From positions 131,803,583 to 131,867,582 of the forward strand of contig NC_133390.1 in NCBI RefSeq assembly GCF_047511655.1: DNA of 64,000 nt. The letters run 5' to 3'. The notes beneath the pieces were generated by a model. The model searched no databases. It saw only the letters and a program-made list of their open reading frames with translations, and had not been told where the DNA came from. The position numbers and the translations under genes are program-made. This DNA is from Castor canadensis (taxonomy: Eukaryota > Chordata > Mammalia > Rodentia > Castoridae). Of this stretch, positions 22,191 through 33,970 are shown piece by piece. Positions within the stretch are counted from its first letter, which is position 1; each line of letters opens with the position of its first letter.

Positions 22191-24120
22191 GGTGGTAGGT
22201 CATGCCTTACTGTGATTCTTCCTGCCTTAAATGTTCTAATTTTTTTTTCCCTCCACACCCCTGCAACTCTCCTAAGACATTTACTGCCACCGTGAACCCT
22301 GGCCACTGGAGGCCCTTTCCTTTAGCTCTATGGTGGCTCTACACACTTCTACTTCACTGGTGAATTATATGTGGGATTATTTATGTGAGGCTCTCTCCTC
22401 CTGGGTCAGATGATGCCTCTCTAGGAGCAGGGACCAGTCCACCCATTCCAGGACCAGTCCACCCATTCCAGAACCTTCCACACCCAACATGAGGCCAGAG
22501 GCTGCTCAGCAACACTTGCTTCTGGGGGTGGCCATCTGATGGCTTAGCTATTTACTAAGGCAAAACAGGCAGTAAAAGAAAGATGGTAGCAACTATGGTG
22601 CCCCAGCATTTGGGTGGTGGCCACAGACAGGAGCAGGATAGTGAGGTAGGACCATTTGACAGGAGGCACAGTAACCAGCAGATTAATATAAATGGGACTG
22701 ACCCTTGTGAGAGAGGACAGATTGGGGACTAGTGCCTGGGGGACTACCTGATTCGGAGATGTTAGCTGAAACAAAGAGAAACATGTAGTGTGGGGAATGT
22801 CCATCCAGATAGTCAAGCTCTCACCCTACATCAGCTTCTCCTGTAGTCATCCCTTTGTTAGGTTACCATGACCCAAACCTTCAGGTTTCTATGTGATCAT
22901 TAAATGCTGACTTAATTTTATTTACAGAGAAAGTTCTGAAGCGGTTATTTCCAGGCATGAATATAGAGAGAACACAAAAGCAACACTAACACTTTGTAAT
23001 TGTAAAACAATTGTTTTATAAAATTCTCTTCAAAGAATCGAGTTTTATCATGTCCTAAGTGATCTATCAAATTTGAGGCAAAGTTGGCTCTTTTTAAAAT
23101 TTATCTACCCATTAAAAAAAAAAAAACCTTTTCTATATCATCTCTTATGTCCAGGGGCCCAATAGGCTGGTGCCACTGCCCTCACTTTATATAGGTCCAC
23201 ACTGAGGTCCTAAGAGTATCTATAAATGGATTTGCCTGAAATTGTACACCTGGTATGTGGTATAGCACAGACAAGAGTTCCTGACTTCAGCCTCCAAAAT
23301 GAAGGTGTTTTATTGCTTCACTGGCCTTATAAGTACAAGATGCTACTTTAGAAAACCAGTAACATTCACACGAACCAACCTACAATCATTAAAGCTACTC
23401 ACCAACAAGTTCAGGATGATATTAACAGAGTCCAAATAGAATAGCATTTTGAAGAAGCACAGAACCAGGAAGAGCCTGATCCACAGGCCAGTTCCCTGTC
23501 TCTGAGGCCCAAGTCTAAATAGCAAATTCATTCCATTGGTTAAGGTGTTTGTCTACAACTAAGACACTTGTAGGACACAATCACATTTCTGTGGGTACTT
23601 CAAACACTCAGTGAGGGACATTACTGACCAGACTCTCCAACAGGTTCTCTGAGGAAAACAACCTTATTTAGTCTGTTCTTTAGAGCGAAGAGTGAGGCTG
23701 TAAGGAAGGAAAGCCAGGCGGGGAATGAGCAGAAGGTGGGGCAGGAAGCACGGTGCACAGAAGCAAAAAGAGGCTTGACTCCTGCCAGGGGCACCTCTGT
23801 CAGATGGAGGCAGGAGTCAGAGGAAAACATGAGTGTGGGGTCAGGAGTCTGCCCTATCCCCTGACTAGCTTTCTAGGAGCTGTGGACAGCAGGTTGGCCC
23901 TTGGAAAAACATGCTCCCACTGACTTGGACTGGCAGCTGCCTAATCTGTTGGCTAGTTTTTCCCAGATTTTCATTGAAGTAGATGAAAGGACAATGATTG
24001 CAAAGACTGTCACACATGCTGAAAACATATTTAAAAAGAAAGCACACAGAGGTGAGATGGGAGGATCCCAGTTCACGGCCAGCTGGGGCAAAAGTTAGTG
24101 AGCATCTCTGTCAAAAAACA
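22191..24120. other. Mostly unique intronic sequence
   Basis: No repeat that I can name for most of this 1.9 kb. It includes a two-copy 20-bp tandem duplication (about 22430-22470). Open frames here are short and unrecognised. Confidence 0.6.
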
Positions 24121-24350
24121 AGCCAGGAGTGGTGGCTCATGCCTAGAATCCCAGTTAGGCTGGAAGTGGAGGTAGCAGAATCTCAGTCTAAGGCTAGCCT
24201 TGGACAAAAAAGTGAGACCCTACTTGAAAGAGACAAACTAAAGAAAAAAGGGTTGGAGGTGTGGCTCAAGTGGAAGAGTACTTGCTTAGTAGGTGCAAGG
24301 CCCTAAGTTCAAACCTGCAATATAGATAAAAAAAAAAAAATTAAATAAGA
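24121..24350 (+). repeat. B1-ID dimeric SINE
   Basis: Sense copy: GCCAGGAGTGGTGGCTCATG (7SL half) ... GTGAGACCCTAC ... linker ... GGTTGGAGGTGTGGCTCAAG (ID half with A box) ... GTTCAAACC (B box) ... A-tail. Confidence 0.9.
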
Positions 24351-25010
24351 AAAATTAGAAAACCACCATTCTCCTGATAGGTGTAAAAAGACTTCTTAGC
24401 AAAACAAAACAAAACAAACATCCCTTCCCCAAAAGAAATTTAAAAAACCATACATGAATTGTGTCATTTTCCACCTGCTATTTTCTTTTCACAGGATTTG
24501 GTGGGAAGAGAGGCATTTCTAGACCTCCTTACACAAACAGCTGTCCACCTCTCAGGTTCTGCCAGTGAGGCTCTAAGAGGGAGACAGATACACAACATAA
24601 GCCAACAGTTTGAGGCAGGACAGACTATGGAGATGGAACTTGAAAAGCAGAAACAAGAATTCAGAGATAAACATTATACTAATAAACAGTCTGATTAAAA
24701 GTGCACAAAAACCATTTTCTTTCCTTCACACTCCCTCATCAAGCAGTAAAATGGTGCTCTCCCCCCAACTTCTGTCATTGTTTCAGATGATCATTATACT
24801 TTAGGGATTAAGCATGTACACCTTCAAGAAAACTTCCTGGTCTACTCCACTCCCTTCTTTTGAATGGTAATCATTAAGAAGTCACAAAAAAAGACATTCA
24901 TGTTGCAAGGGCCTAGATTTAGTATCTCAGAGCTTAATGTTTTCAGACCTAGTTGATAACTTCACAACACTGTGACAGCAGATATGACTAAAATGCCTAA
25001 GAAAAAGAAT

Positions 25011-25293
25011 ATGTAACAGGAATCCAACTCCCCTCCCCAATCCCACTTTTCCTACCATTTATACCTTTGCTAAAACAGCCCATTCACAAACAGCCCATTG
25101 ACAGACAAGCCAGGCCTTGTCTGTCAGGCAGTCTGCCCTTTTGCTTTACTTGCTGAATAAATCTGTCACTTGCCTTGCGTGTCCCTGCCTGAAATTCTTA
25201 TTCTCTGTTCAGGGACAAGAATCTAAAGGGCTGAGTTTTAAGGAGTCCTCTTCTCCTTTCTGGGGCATCTCCCTGGGACTGTAACCCACCAGT
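25011..25293 (+). mobile_element. Probable solo LTR
   Basis: GC-moderate segment with a poly(A) signal AATAAA at about 25156 followed by a T/G-rich stretch, bounded by TGTAACAGG and ...CCAGTAACA. The layout fits an LTR but I do not recognise the family. No matching internal region. Confidence 0.4.
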
Positions 25294-25669
25294 AACATTT
25301 CCAGGGCAGAAGTAGGGGGATAAAAACTCACCCAGTTTTGGATTGGTAACATTATGCTTGCCAGATTTTTTATTACATTGTTAACACAATGGTAACACCA
25401 GCAGGGAAACCTCCCTCAGACAAATGCTATTTCCATGGATCTGTGCCTTGGTCTGAGGGAGAGTCCTTGCAATCACATTCACTACCCACCTCTTCTCAAA
25501 GAACCTCCTTCTTAGATGTTTGAAATTCTCCCACGGGTAGCTATGACGGGAACTTCCCCTTGCATTCTGTATGATGTAAAATGTGTGGCTGGGATCTAGG
25601 TGCCTATGGAGACATTTAGAATGGCCCAGGAAATTTCAAGTGATTGGTTCCTTTGGATGATCTATCCAG

Positions 25670-25850
25670 AAACACAGGGTTTCGCCTACCTCTTAAAACC
25701 ATCCAGTAGCTTCCAACTATGCTTAGAATAAAAACCATCCTCCCTTCTCTATCCCATAGCATCTGTCTTTCCTTTTCCATTCTCTTGGCTGTTGAATGAT
25801 TACCATTCTGGCACCCAGCTCTGTCCATCCCAAGTCTCTCCCTTTAGTTT
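25670..25850 (+). repeat. L2 LINE fragment
   Basis: 'CATCCAGTAGCTTCCAACTATGCTTAGAATAAA...ATCCCATAGCATC' reads like a diverged L2 segment. Confidence 0.45.
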
Positions 25851-25989
25851 GAAGCACCGGTGACTACAGGTCAGCTCAGGCAGAAGTACCCTGACCCCTT
25901 AGCGCTCTTTTCGGTCACCACCGCATCAAAGTTTACTGCCTTCTCATCTTCAGTATTGTCTGGAGGGCAGATCTTTCCCGTTTGCTGAG

Positions 25990-26830
25990 CTTCTTAACTG
26001 GACTGTGCGATCCAGGGGGGAGGGGCCTGCTTGTCCGGCCCCCGGCGCTAAGCTGGGGGGCGGGTCAGCAAATGCTAGCGCAATGAATGAATGCGGCGGG
26101 GCTGTAGGCTCTTTGGGAGGAGAGACCCTGCTATTCCGCCTACCCTGCTGCTCACAACAGTGACCCTCACGGTCACTGGCGTCCAGACATCCAGGGAGGA
26201 CTAATGGAGCCGCGACAAAAAGGCAGCAGGTGAGGGAACCCGCCCTCCAGAAGCTGCTGCTTGGGACCGTGGTGGTGTCAGGCGCGTGGGCTGCACTTCG
26301 GGGAGCCTGGACCCTTCTCCATTCTCTGCCGCCTCCAAGGCGCACCGACCACATTTGCGCGTGGAGAGGCTCACCCGCGCCAGTTATGCCGGTCAGAAGA
26401 AACCCCGCCGGCCCCGCTTACCAGGCACAGCGCCTTCTGCCCCACCCACGGATGCGGGTGCTGCCTCTCGGGCAGCGGGCAGGCGGCGGACGGAGGGTAC
26501 TTCCCAGCGATCCTGCCCTGGCCAGCGTCACCACAGCCTCTACCCGCGGGTCGTGACCTCGGGGATCCCTTGAGCCTGGCCCCGCCCACGTGCGTCACCG
26601 GCCGGGCGGGGCGTCGAGGCCCAGTTGCGCGGGCGCAAATGGGCCGTCTAGACTCAGTGGCGCAGGCGCAGGCGCAGGCGCGGGCGGGGCGGGGCGACGC
26701 GACGCAAGCTACTGCACAGGCGCGGGCGGGGGCGGCACGTCGAGGCCCAACTGCGCAAGCGCAGCGCTTAGTGGCTGGTGGGGGAGTGGTGGTGGTGGCC
26801 TCAGTCCTACTTAGTGGTAGAGTTCCCTTG
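25990..26830. promoter_or_regulatory. CpG island, ENTPD6 promoter (probably bidirectional)
   Basis: The only long CpG-dense segment of the window. It has many GC boxes (for example GGGCGGGGC near 26606 and 26683), an E-box CACGTG at 26587-26592 overlapping a CRE-like TGCGTCA, and several NRF1-like GCGCAGGCGCA/TGCGCAAGCGCA elements at 26625-26636, 26660-26680 and 26752-26764. No TATA box. This is the layout of a TATA-less housekeeping promoter. Confidence 0.9.
26422..26640 (-). other. ENTPD6: Probable ENTPD6 non-coding exon 1 (5'UTR); upstream end approximate
   Basis: Inside the CpG island, the minus strand has a strong donor (CTG|GTAAGC, GT at 26421-26420) 9.9 kb upstream of the coding exon 2 acceptor. 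That fits a 5'UTR exon spliced to exon 2. The start site cannot be fixed from sequence; 26640 is a guess based on GC and NRF1-like boxes just beyond it. An alternative is another first exon elsewhere in the island. Confidence 0.5.
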
Positions 26831-26907
26831 CTCTTACAACCTTGACCGGCTTGTGGAATTTGTCCTAGATCCCTCTACATCTAATTTTCTTTCTTTTTTC
26901 TTTCAAG

Positions 26908-27274
26908 GGAATACGTGATAGAAAATGCATCAATGGTGGAGAAGGCAGAGTGATCAAGTCTCCCCCATTCTTAGCCCTATTTTCTGTTGTCTTCCTGGAA
27001 GCCACCAAGTTGCCAGCTCCTGGAATGCAGCCCTACTTGTTTACTCGATATCGCCGAGATCCGGGCTGCCCAGATGGCCACCAAATCGGTCGCCTTCCTT
27101 CCCGCCAGGGACGTCCCTTTTCTCGGGTGCCCTTGCAAGAGGCTGCCCACTGAAGGGCATCTGGCCACTGAGGTGCGGGTGCGCTCCGCATCTGGGCCCC
27201 TGGAGAGCTAAGACGTGAGGATTCAAATCCTCGAATGGTCACAAATTTGTGGTCAAGACAGGACACCTCCGAGG
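26908..27274 (+). other. Candidate exon of a divergent plus-strand transcript (probably lncRNA)
   Basis: A long pyrimidine tract ending TTTCAAG|G (AG at 26906-26907) and a near-perfect donor GAGG|GTAAGT (27275) bracket 367 nt. A plus-strand donor GCAG|GTGAGG at 26228 in the CpG island could supply exon 1. No recognisable protein: the open frames in it are short and match nothing I know. Inferred from splice signals and the bidirectional promoter setting only. Confidence 0.4.
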
Positions 27275-27499
27275 GTAAGTGCAGGACAGGGTGCATAAAA
27301 CAGAACTGGCAATCAGGGCATGCAGTAGTCCTGCAGATCCACTCGACAGACTGCCACCCACGAGCACCTGGTTAGATAGTGCCCTCCTTTTACTCTCCCT
27401 TTACCTCGTCAGACCATCGAGGTTTGCTTATGACTGCAGCTGGCCATATCGTTCGTTTTTGGTGGACCCGAAAGGTGTTTGGAGTTGTTTGTTTGTGTT

Positions 27500-27715
27500 T
27501 TGGTGGCATTGAGTTTGAATTCAGAGCGTTGTCTTGCTTTTTTTTTTTTTTTTTACTTTATTTTCAGATAGGGTCTTGTGCTTTTTGCCTGGGCTGGCCT
27601 TGGACTGCTTTATCTCTGCTTCCCTCCTACCTGGTATTGAAACTGGAGTTTTGAACCCCAGGCCCAAACTTCTGGAATTCCATATGCCCGGTCCAGCTAC
27701 TTACACCAGTACACC
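27500..27715 (-). repeat. B1-ID dimeric SINE, rearranged
   Basis: Short ID part (GTGGCATTGAGTTTGAATTC), long poly-T, then the 7SL half (TTCAGATAGGGTCTTG...CTGGGCTGGCCTTGGAC). The usual ID core between them is missing. Confidence 0.7.
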
Positions 27716-27721
27716 AAATAA

Positions 27722-28250
27722 AGAGGCATGGTGAAGGACAGAGAAAGGATATTTATTACACGGTCTGGGATATGCTGTAGTAAGAGGCAGAGTGAGTATG
27801 CAGCCCATGTTCAGCCATCTTTGGGGTACAGACATTAGCTATAGGTTTAAATAGAAAGAATTTGGAGCAGGGGGAGAGGTATGCACAGTTAAATAGTCTC
27901 ACTCACAGATGTAGTCTGGTTGGTCATTATTTCAGTCCTTGTTCTGAAGAGGTTCCCAAAGTTGTAAACCAGAGTCACTGTCACCTGGCAGGTGGTCTAT
28001 CCTAAGAAGCTGTACTGTTAAGGGTAGTTTCAGTCCTTTGTTGTAAAGATGTTATCAAGTTCTGTCTTTCCTGGAATCCAAGGTGATTGCAAAGTGCCTT
28101 TGGAGAGAATGGCTTAGAGCAAAGATAAATACAAAATAAAAAAGAGATGCTATTCTTTTCTCCTGCTTTTAGTTAATTTGTGGGCCCAAGTAAGGCATAG
28201 GGGCTTTTCAGCAAAAGCAGTTTAAGCCACTCTTACAGTATTGAAGCTGT
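27722..28250 (-). other. Unassigned segment, possibly an old LTR
   Basis: The minus strand has AATAAA at about 27759 near the left end and no coding potential; it resembles an LTR only in layout. I cannot name a family. Confidence 0.25.
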
Positions 28251-28264
28251 GAATCATTACACCA

Positions 28265-28405
28265 GGCTTGCTTGTTGAGATGGGGTTGGGGTAGGGTGTC
28301 AGGGAGGTCTCAATAACTTTTTGTCCAGGCTGACCTAGAACTTCAACCCTCTTGATTTCCACTTCTTGAGTACCTGAGATGAGCCACTAGGCCTGGCCAG
28401 TTGTA
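28265..28405 (-). repeat. 7SL half of a SINE
   Basis: Antisense: TTGAGATGGGG...TTTGTCCAGGCTGACCTAGAAC...TGAGATGAGCCACTAGGCCTGG. Confidence 0.75.
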
Positions 28406-29136
28406 TCTTTTTATAAATAGTGATACAGGACCCCAAGGATTACCTTGGTGCACACCTGTAGATATAACTGTAGGAAAAATTCTTATAAGTATAATTGGCT
28501 ATGGTAAAGAATATGCCTTTTTAAATTAAATACTGCATAGATACGTACAATGAGATGCTTTGAGGTGGCAGCGTTTATGGGAATTCGCCACAAGTGGAGT
28601 TTAATCACGGCACTAATTAACACTCCCACAAAAAATGTGAAGAAATGTTCCCCCATGTTTCACTAGTGGAGTCCTTCCAAACCTTTGGGTCTTTGCTAAC
28701 CCAATGTTTATAAAACTATTCTTAACAGTTTTAATTTATTTTTTTTTGATATTTTGAAATCCCTGTTCATGGAACTGTGGTGGCTATGCTTCTGTCTACC
28801 TTGCTCACAACATCTTTTATCATGCCTCCATTTGCACCATATTTCACTTTTAGAGTTTCTAGAATTTGCCTAAGTTTTGGGTGTGCTATTTACTGCTTGG
28901 AAAACTTTCCCACCAGGTCTTTTGTTTCTCATTTGTTTAGACTTAGCTCAGAAATAAGATAAAAAAAAGTAAAAAGAACAAAAAAAGATAGCTTAAATAC
29001 CATTCATCTAGAGTGGCCCCCCTAGTTTATTAACTATTCTATCATTCTTTATATATTTTCTTCATAGGACCTATCACATCAATCTTTTTTTTTTTTTTTT
29101 GACTTGTTTATTGGGGCATTGTGTTTGTTTCACTAC

Positions 29137-29215
29137 TGAAGTGTAAGCTCCATGAGAGCAAGGAACTCTTCTGTCCTGATCATTGTTGTCTGCAGCCCTC
29201 TGCCTGGCATATGGT
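29137..29215 (+). repeat. L2 LINE 3' end fragment
   Basis: GTAAGCTCCATGAGAGCAAG ... CTCTGCCTGGCATATGGTG, characteristic L2 3' end wording. Confidence 0.6.
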
Positions 29216-29467
29216 GCCCACATCCCACAGCCCACTTCCGACTTCTGCTCTCCACTTATGGTGCAGAGTTCCCATAAATGCTGCCGCCTCAAAGCATCTC
29301 ATTGTGTCTTCTTTAGAGCTTACCTTAGGACTTCATCTGGAAGCTCTCAGAGCAGGCATATCTTGGGAGTTTAATTTCCCCCAGGGCACCTGCAGGGAAG
29401 GTCCCCAGGCTGCCTTGGAAGGACCCAGTCCCCCTTTCTTATTTGTCATTTTCAGGAATAACTAGAA

Positions 29468-30005
29468 TGTGCTAGGAATGTAACATCTTGAGACAACAGA
29501 GAGCTGGCCAAGAATGCCCAGGCTCTGTTCCCCCTTCTTCAGTGCTTTAGCCCAGAATATAAACCCAGGGTGGGCCGGGCACTGTGGCTCATACCTGTAA
29601 TCCTAGCTACTCAGAAGGCAGAGATCAGGAGGATCGCCATGTGAAGCCAGCCTAGGCAAATAGTTCTTGAGACCCTATCTTGAAAAAACCCATCACCAAA
29701 AAGGCTGTGGTGTGGCTCGAGATGTAGGCCTGAGTTCAAGCCTCAGTACCACAAAATAAATAAATAAATAAAAATAAAATAAAACACAGGGTGGGCTGCT
29801 GTCTAAGGTCCCTCATTTCTAGGGCAATCAGACGACATGCTCAGCTTTCCTGAGCCTTGGGAGATTGACTGACAATGAATCCTAGGCTTCCGTTGCCCCT
29901 TCCTGCTTATCTGCAAGCAATAAATCTGCTTCATGTCACTTGTTGAGCATGAATGTGTCTTTCACTAGACACATTTCACTAGAGACATGGTGGTGACCAG
30001 CACAC
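29468..30005 (+). mobile_element. Probable solo LTR interrupted by a SINE
   Basis: From TGTGCTAGGAATG through ATATAAACCC (TATA-like, 29558) to a poly(A) signal AATAAA at 29920 and a following GT-rich stretch, which is promoter-polyA spacing typical of an LTR. A B1-ID SINE sits inside it. Family not recognised. Confidence 0.5.
29572..29775 (+). repeat. B1-ID dimeric SINE (complete)
   Basis: Best plus-strand example: GGGCCGGGCACTGTGGCTCA (7SL half), TTCTTGAGACCCTATCTTG, A-rich linker AAAAAACCCATCACC, GGCTGTGGTGTGGCTCGAG (ID half), GTTCAAGCCTC (B box), then an AAAT repeat tail. Confidence 0.92.
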
Positions 30006-30264
30006 AGCTTCACAGCAGCCCTTAATTTTAGGTAAATGCCTCAGACTTCTGTTCCCAGAGGTACAATTTCGAGTCCCCAGCAGGGTTAGCCTCAGTTACC
30101 CACAATGTTCAGTAATGTTTCCTTGGGATGGCTTTCCCTTCTTCCTGTGCTTTCTTTCCTTTTTTCTCATACCTACTTGTGGAGGTCACCTCCCAAATAA
30201 ACTACCTGTGGCTAAGCTCTTGTCTCACACTGCCTTTGGGGAAACGCACATGAAGAAAGTAGTC

Positions 30265-30376
30265 GGTTCTTGCTTCAGCAACACATATACTAAAACTGGA
30301 ATAATATAAAGATTATCATGGCCTCTGTGCAAGGATGACACATAAATTTGTGAAGCATTCCATTCTATATTTTTTA
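30265..30376 (+). pseudogene. U6 snRNA pseudogene
   Basis: Follows U6 over its whole length (TTGCTTCAGCAACACATATA ... AAGGATGACACATAAATTTG ... GAAGCATTCCAT) and ends in TTTTTT. There are about a dozen substitutions and a small deletion in the middle, including CG to CA/TG changes in otherwise invariant stretches. The upstream lacks an obvious U6 PSE/TATA, so it is a dead retrocopy. Confidence 0.92.
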
Positions 30377-30379
30377 AAG

Positions 30380-31540
30380 AGACAATATTCAAAATGTTAA
30401 AAGAATTATGGTTCTTTGGAGGTTTTCACTTGTCAGCAGGAAGCAGCAGGTCAGTCCTGTGGGTGGAAGACATGGAAGCTAACTAGTACCCACCCCACGA
30501 AGGCAGGAGATGGAGTGGAAAACAGGAAACTAAGAGATAGGTTATAGCAGAAATGTAGGCAAAGCCTCTGACAGCAGGAAGATGTGACTGGCCCTGTTTT
30601 AGGAGGCTGAGAAAGTTTTAGAAGAAGTAAATGAGTTTTTAAACTACCTCAGTTTACCCGATGTGACTATGAGGAGAGGGAATCCACTGTTTTCTGTGGT
30701 GCCTGCTCAGATAGGCCCATCTACTCCCACCAAGCCAAGAGGGCAGCTGCAAATCTGTCTGCTAGATGAAGCAGGATAACATGGGCTCCGCAGTGTCTCT
30801 GGTGGCAAGGCTGCCAGTACTCTTCCTGCCGCATGCACTCCACCGCAGGGGCCCGTGACTCCTGAACACAGGGCTTTCTTTTGGCCAGAAAATACCCAGC
30901 CACTGGAATTCCAGGCAGTGCTCCAGAAAGTGGCCTTCGGCTGGCAACAGGAATATAGACCCTGACTCCCCAACTCCTCAAGCAGGGCAGTAACTCTTTG
31001 GTGTGTCAGCACTGAAACGGAGCCTCAGTTGCCCACTGTTTTGACCCAGATTGACTTCTCCTCTTTTCTGTCTTGCTTCCCCACCCCTCTACTGCTGTTT
31101 CCTGGGGTCAAATAACAACTTGTCCCCAAGTACTTGGTCAGGATTTGTTCTAAGGGGAATTTCACATAAGACATCTGTTGCTCATAGGTGATTTTGATAA
31201 TAACACTGAATAAACTATCTTAAGTTGCTCTCTGATTTCTTCCTCTGGTTCCCTGAAATCCATAATCACAAATTACCAATATTCTTTTTAAGTCCCCCAG
31301 AGAAGTCAGACTCTCTTTGCTCATGGCTACCCTTTCATATTCTGAAATCTAGTACACATTTGGAACAATGAGAGGGAAACCTTACTTTGCACAGAGGAAG
31401 TTGGTTTTTATTGTTCCTCCCTGCCACACTGGCCATTCATAATGTGGTCTGTTTTGATTTCCCGATGAAATGGTCCAACAGAGGTCACCTTATACTGCAG
31501 TGACAAGCTGATTGAGACAACTAGAAGTATAGCTACGACA
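30380..31540. other. Intergenic, no recognised element
   Basis: Unique-looking sequence. Overlapping minus-strand open frames at 30707-31012 are in a GC-richer patch with no recognisable domain. Confidence 0.5.
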
Positions 31541-31549
31541 CAGGCAAGT

Positions 31550-33240
31550 AATATTCTAAGTGATTCATTAAATACCTGAGTAGGAGGGGGCTGGTGTGAA
31601 TAAATTGTCCTGTTATTTTGCTGCTACCCTCTCCCCAATGCTTTTAACATTTTACTATTAAGTATGATATTACCCTTTATCAGATCTAGATAATTTTCTT
31701 CTCTTTGTGGTTTAGGGTTCTTAAAAATTATTAATGAATGTTGAATTTTATTTTGTTTTGTGTATTTCATCTGTTAAGATAATCATAAGGCTTTCTCCAT
31801 TAATTTATTAATGTGGTGAATTAGATTCTCATGTTGAATCATCCTATGTTTCCAGTACAAAGCATTTTAAAATACATTGCTGGATTTGATTTGCTAACAT
31901 TGTGTTTAGACACTTTGCTTCTATATTCATGAAAGAGATTGACTTTTAATTTTCTTTTTTTTTACTAGTTTTCTTTCTATACTTGTTTGGATATGCTCTC
32001 AAGATTATATTATGCCAGGTGTCGTGCCTCATGCCTATAATCCCAGCTATTTGGGAGATGGAGATCAGAAGGATGTTGGTAACAGGCCAATTCAGGCAAA
32101 AATTTAATGAGACCCCCCCATATTAATGAAAAAACCAGACATGGTGTCTTGTGCCTGTGATCCCAGCTACATGGGAGGCATAGGTGGGAAGATCGCAGTC
32201 TGAGGCCACCCCAGGCAAAAATGCAGGATCCTATCCAAAAAATAAATGAAGCAAATAAATAAATAAACAAATAAATAAAGGGCTGGGGTCATGGCTCAAG
32301 TGGTAGAGTGCCTATCTAGGAAGTAAGAGGTCCTAAATTCAAATCCCAGTACTGCCAAAAAAAAAAAAAAAGTGTAGTAGCCTTACAAATGGATTGGAGA
32401 TTTTGTTTTAAAATCTTTTAAATCTGTATGGTTTGGATTTTATCTTCCTTGAATATTTGATAGAAACTGTGTTTTCTATATGAGGCATTTTAAACTGCTG
32501 ATTCCACTTCTAATTCATGTTTTCCATTTCTTTTTCAGGCAGTGTTGCTATCTTTCTAGGAACTTTCCCATTTCACCTGTTTTCAACTTTATTGGCATGA
32601 CATTATTCATATCTTCTTAGCATTTATAGTTATAGCCTCATTTCACTCAGAATATTATTTATTTATTCCTTCTCTTTTCTATTGATCAACATGTCCAGAA
32701 ATGTGGAAATTTTGTTACTTCCTCCCTCATCAAGAACTAACTTTTGGGCTTTGTTGAACTTCCCATAACATTGTTTATATTTTAAAATATCTTCCATTTT
32801 ACTATTTCTTTCTTTGTACTTTCTTTGAGTGTATTTTTGTTTTTCTAATTTAAGCTTAGCATTTATGTAATTAATTTTCAGCTCGTCTTTTTTTTAGTAA
32901 GTGTATTTAAAGCTTTATATTTCCTTGTAAATCATGCTTTTGTTCTGTCCCATAAATTTTACTATATTTTTGTTTGAAACATTCTCTAAACTCCATTATT
33001 ATAATGTCTCTGTGTTCCATGTTATTTCACAATGTTTTAAATTTTTATAAAATTAATTTTAAGTTAATATTTTCATTGATGAATTTCCACTTGATTGCAT
33101 TGTTCAAGGAATGTAATCTCTATGATTCTCATGTTTTGAAATTTATTGAGATCAGCTCTGCAGCCCTGTTTGTGGCTACTCATTGCAAGTTTTCCATGGT
33201 ACTGAGGAAGAATGCGTATGCTTCCTCTTGGAAGCTCTTG
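31550..33240 (-). mobile_element. Old LINE-1 ORF2 fragment
   Basis: In reverse complement it follows L1 ORF2 between the RT and endonuclease portions, for example around 31790-31960 ('TTAATGTGGTGAATTAGATT', 'CATTGCTGGATTTGATTTGC') and 33130-33160. Highly diverged, with no open frame. A trimeric SINE is inserted at 32012-32371. Confidence 0.7.
32012..32371 (+). repeat. Trimeric SINE: B1-B1-ID
   Basis: Three modules in one sense unit. First 7SL module CCAGGTGTCGTGCCTCATGC... with GAGACCCCCC. Second 7SL module CCAGACATGGTGTCTTGTGC...GTGGGAAGATCGCAGTCTG. AAAT linker, then the ID half GGCTGGGGTCATGGCTCAAG...CAAATCCCAGTACTGCC and a poly(A). The same order recurs at 34.4 kb. Confidence 0.85.
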
Positions 33241-33623
33241 GGCGAGTGAAATGTCTGTTAGATCATGCACATGAAGTGTCATATTAGTTAAGAGAAAGCT
33301 GAAATGCTGAAACAAAGACACCTCACATAGGCCTGAAGCATGTAGACAGTTGGTACTCAGCATGCTGACCCATAGCCAGGGGCCTCTGCTCCACGTGGTC
33401 ACCACAGACTCTGCTTCCTTCAACATGTGGTGTCCAAAGTCATCCTCTCAGTACTGTCTAAACTCCAGTATGGCACGATGTGTCTTTTCCTTATCCTTGC
33501 TTTTCCAGACAGTTCTAGGCACAGAGAAAGCATTCAACAATATTTGTTATATACATAACTCAATAAAAGAAGAAAAGTCTTCTCCCTTCATCTACCTACC
33601 CATAAAATTTAATAATCAAAAAT

Positions 33624-33712
33624 TGTTTTGAGATACTGGGGTTTGAACTCAGGGCTTTATGCTTGCTAGGCAGATGCTTTACCATTTGAGCCATACTTCC
33701 AGCCCAGATTTT
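33624..33712 (-). repeat. ID-like SINE half
   Basis: GATACTGGGGTTTGAACTC...TGCTTGCTAGGCAGATGC...TTTGAGCCATACTTCCAGCC. Confidence 0.85.
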
Positions 33713-33729
33713 TTCTTTTAAATGTTTTA

Positions 33730-33970
33730 TTTTTCTTTTCCAATGAGTAATACATGGCATGTCTCAGAATTGCAAAGATATAAAAAAATGTACCATGATC
33801 ATCTTCCCAGCCACCAGTTCCCTTTCCTGGAGGTTACCACTGTTAACAGTTTGTTTCTATTCTACAGAGGCATTTTGTGTATATACTAGCATATGTGCAC
33901 AGGTTTCTAATTCATTTTTCAAACCACAACAAAATGGTTCAGCTTCTACCTTATTTATTCCCTTGTTTCT
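33730..33970 (+). repeat. Ancient L1 3' end fragment
   Basis: 'GTTACCACTGTTAACAGTTT' and 'TGTATATACTAGCATATGTG' resemble the 3' ends of old L1M subfamilies. Low specificity. Confidence 0.45.

Larger units (their letters stand above)
16507..26419. other. ENTPD6 intron 1 (9.9 kb)
   Basis: Non-coding, running from probable exon 1 to the first coding exon. Carries SINEs, L2/MIR, an L1/HAL1 composite (18.8-21.2 kb), a MaLR LTR and a probable LTR (25.0-25.3 kb). I searched for the alternative longer N-terminus known from human isoforms and did not find it. Confidence 0.7.

Noticed and set aside
26261..26845. 194-codon open frame (plus) in the CpG island
   Set aside because: Ala/Gly/Arg repeats reflect GC-box and GCGCAGGC repeats; open frames are expected by chance in CpG islands.
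26950..27216. Several overlapping open frames with CpG-rich codons downstream of the island
   Set aside because: I could not recognise any protein, and no single frame stands out. Kept only as a candidate non-coding exon.
27217..27236. T-arm-like hairpin (GAGGATTCAAATCCTC)
   Set aside because: Short hairpin, with no A box, anticodon arm or acceptor stem around it.
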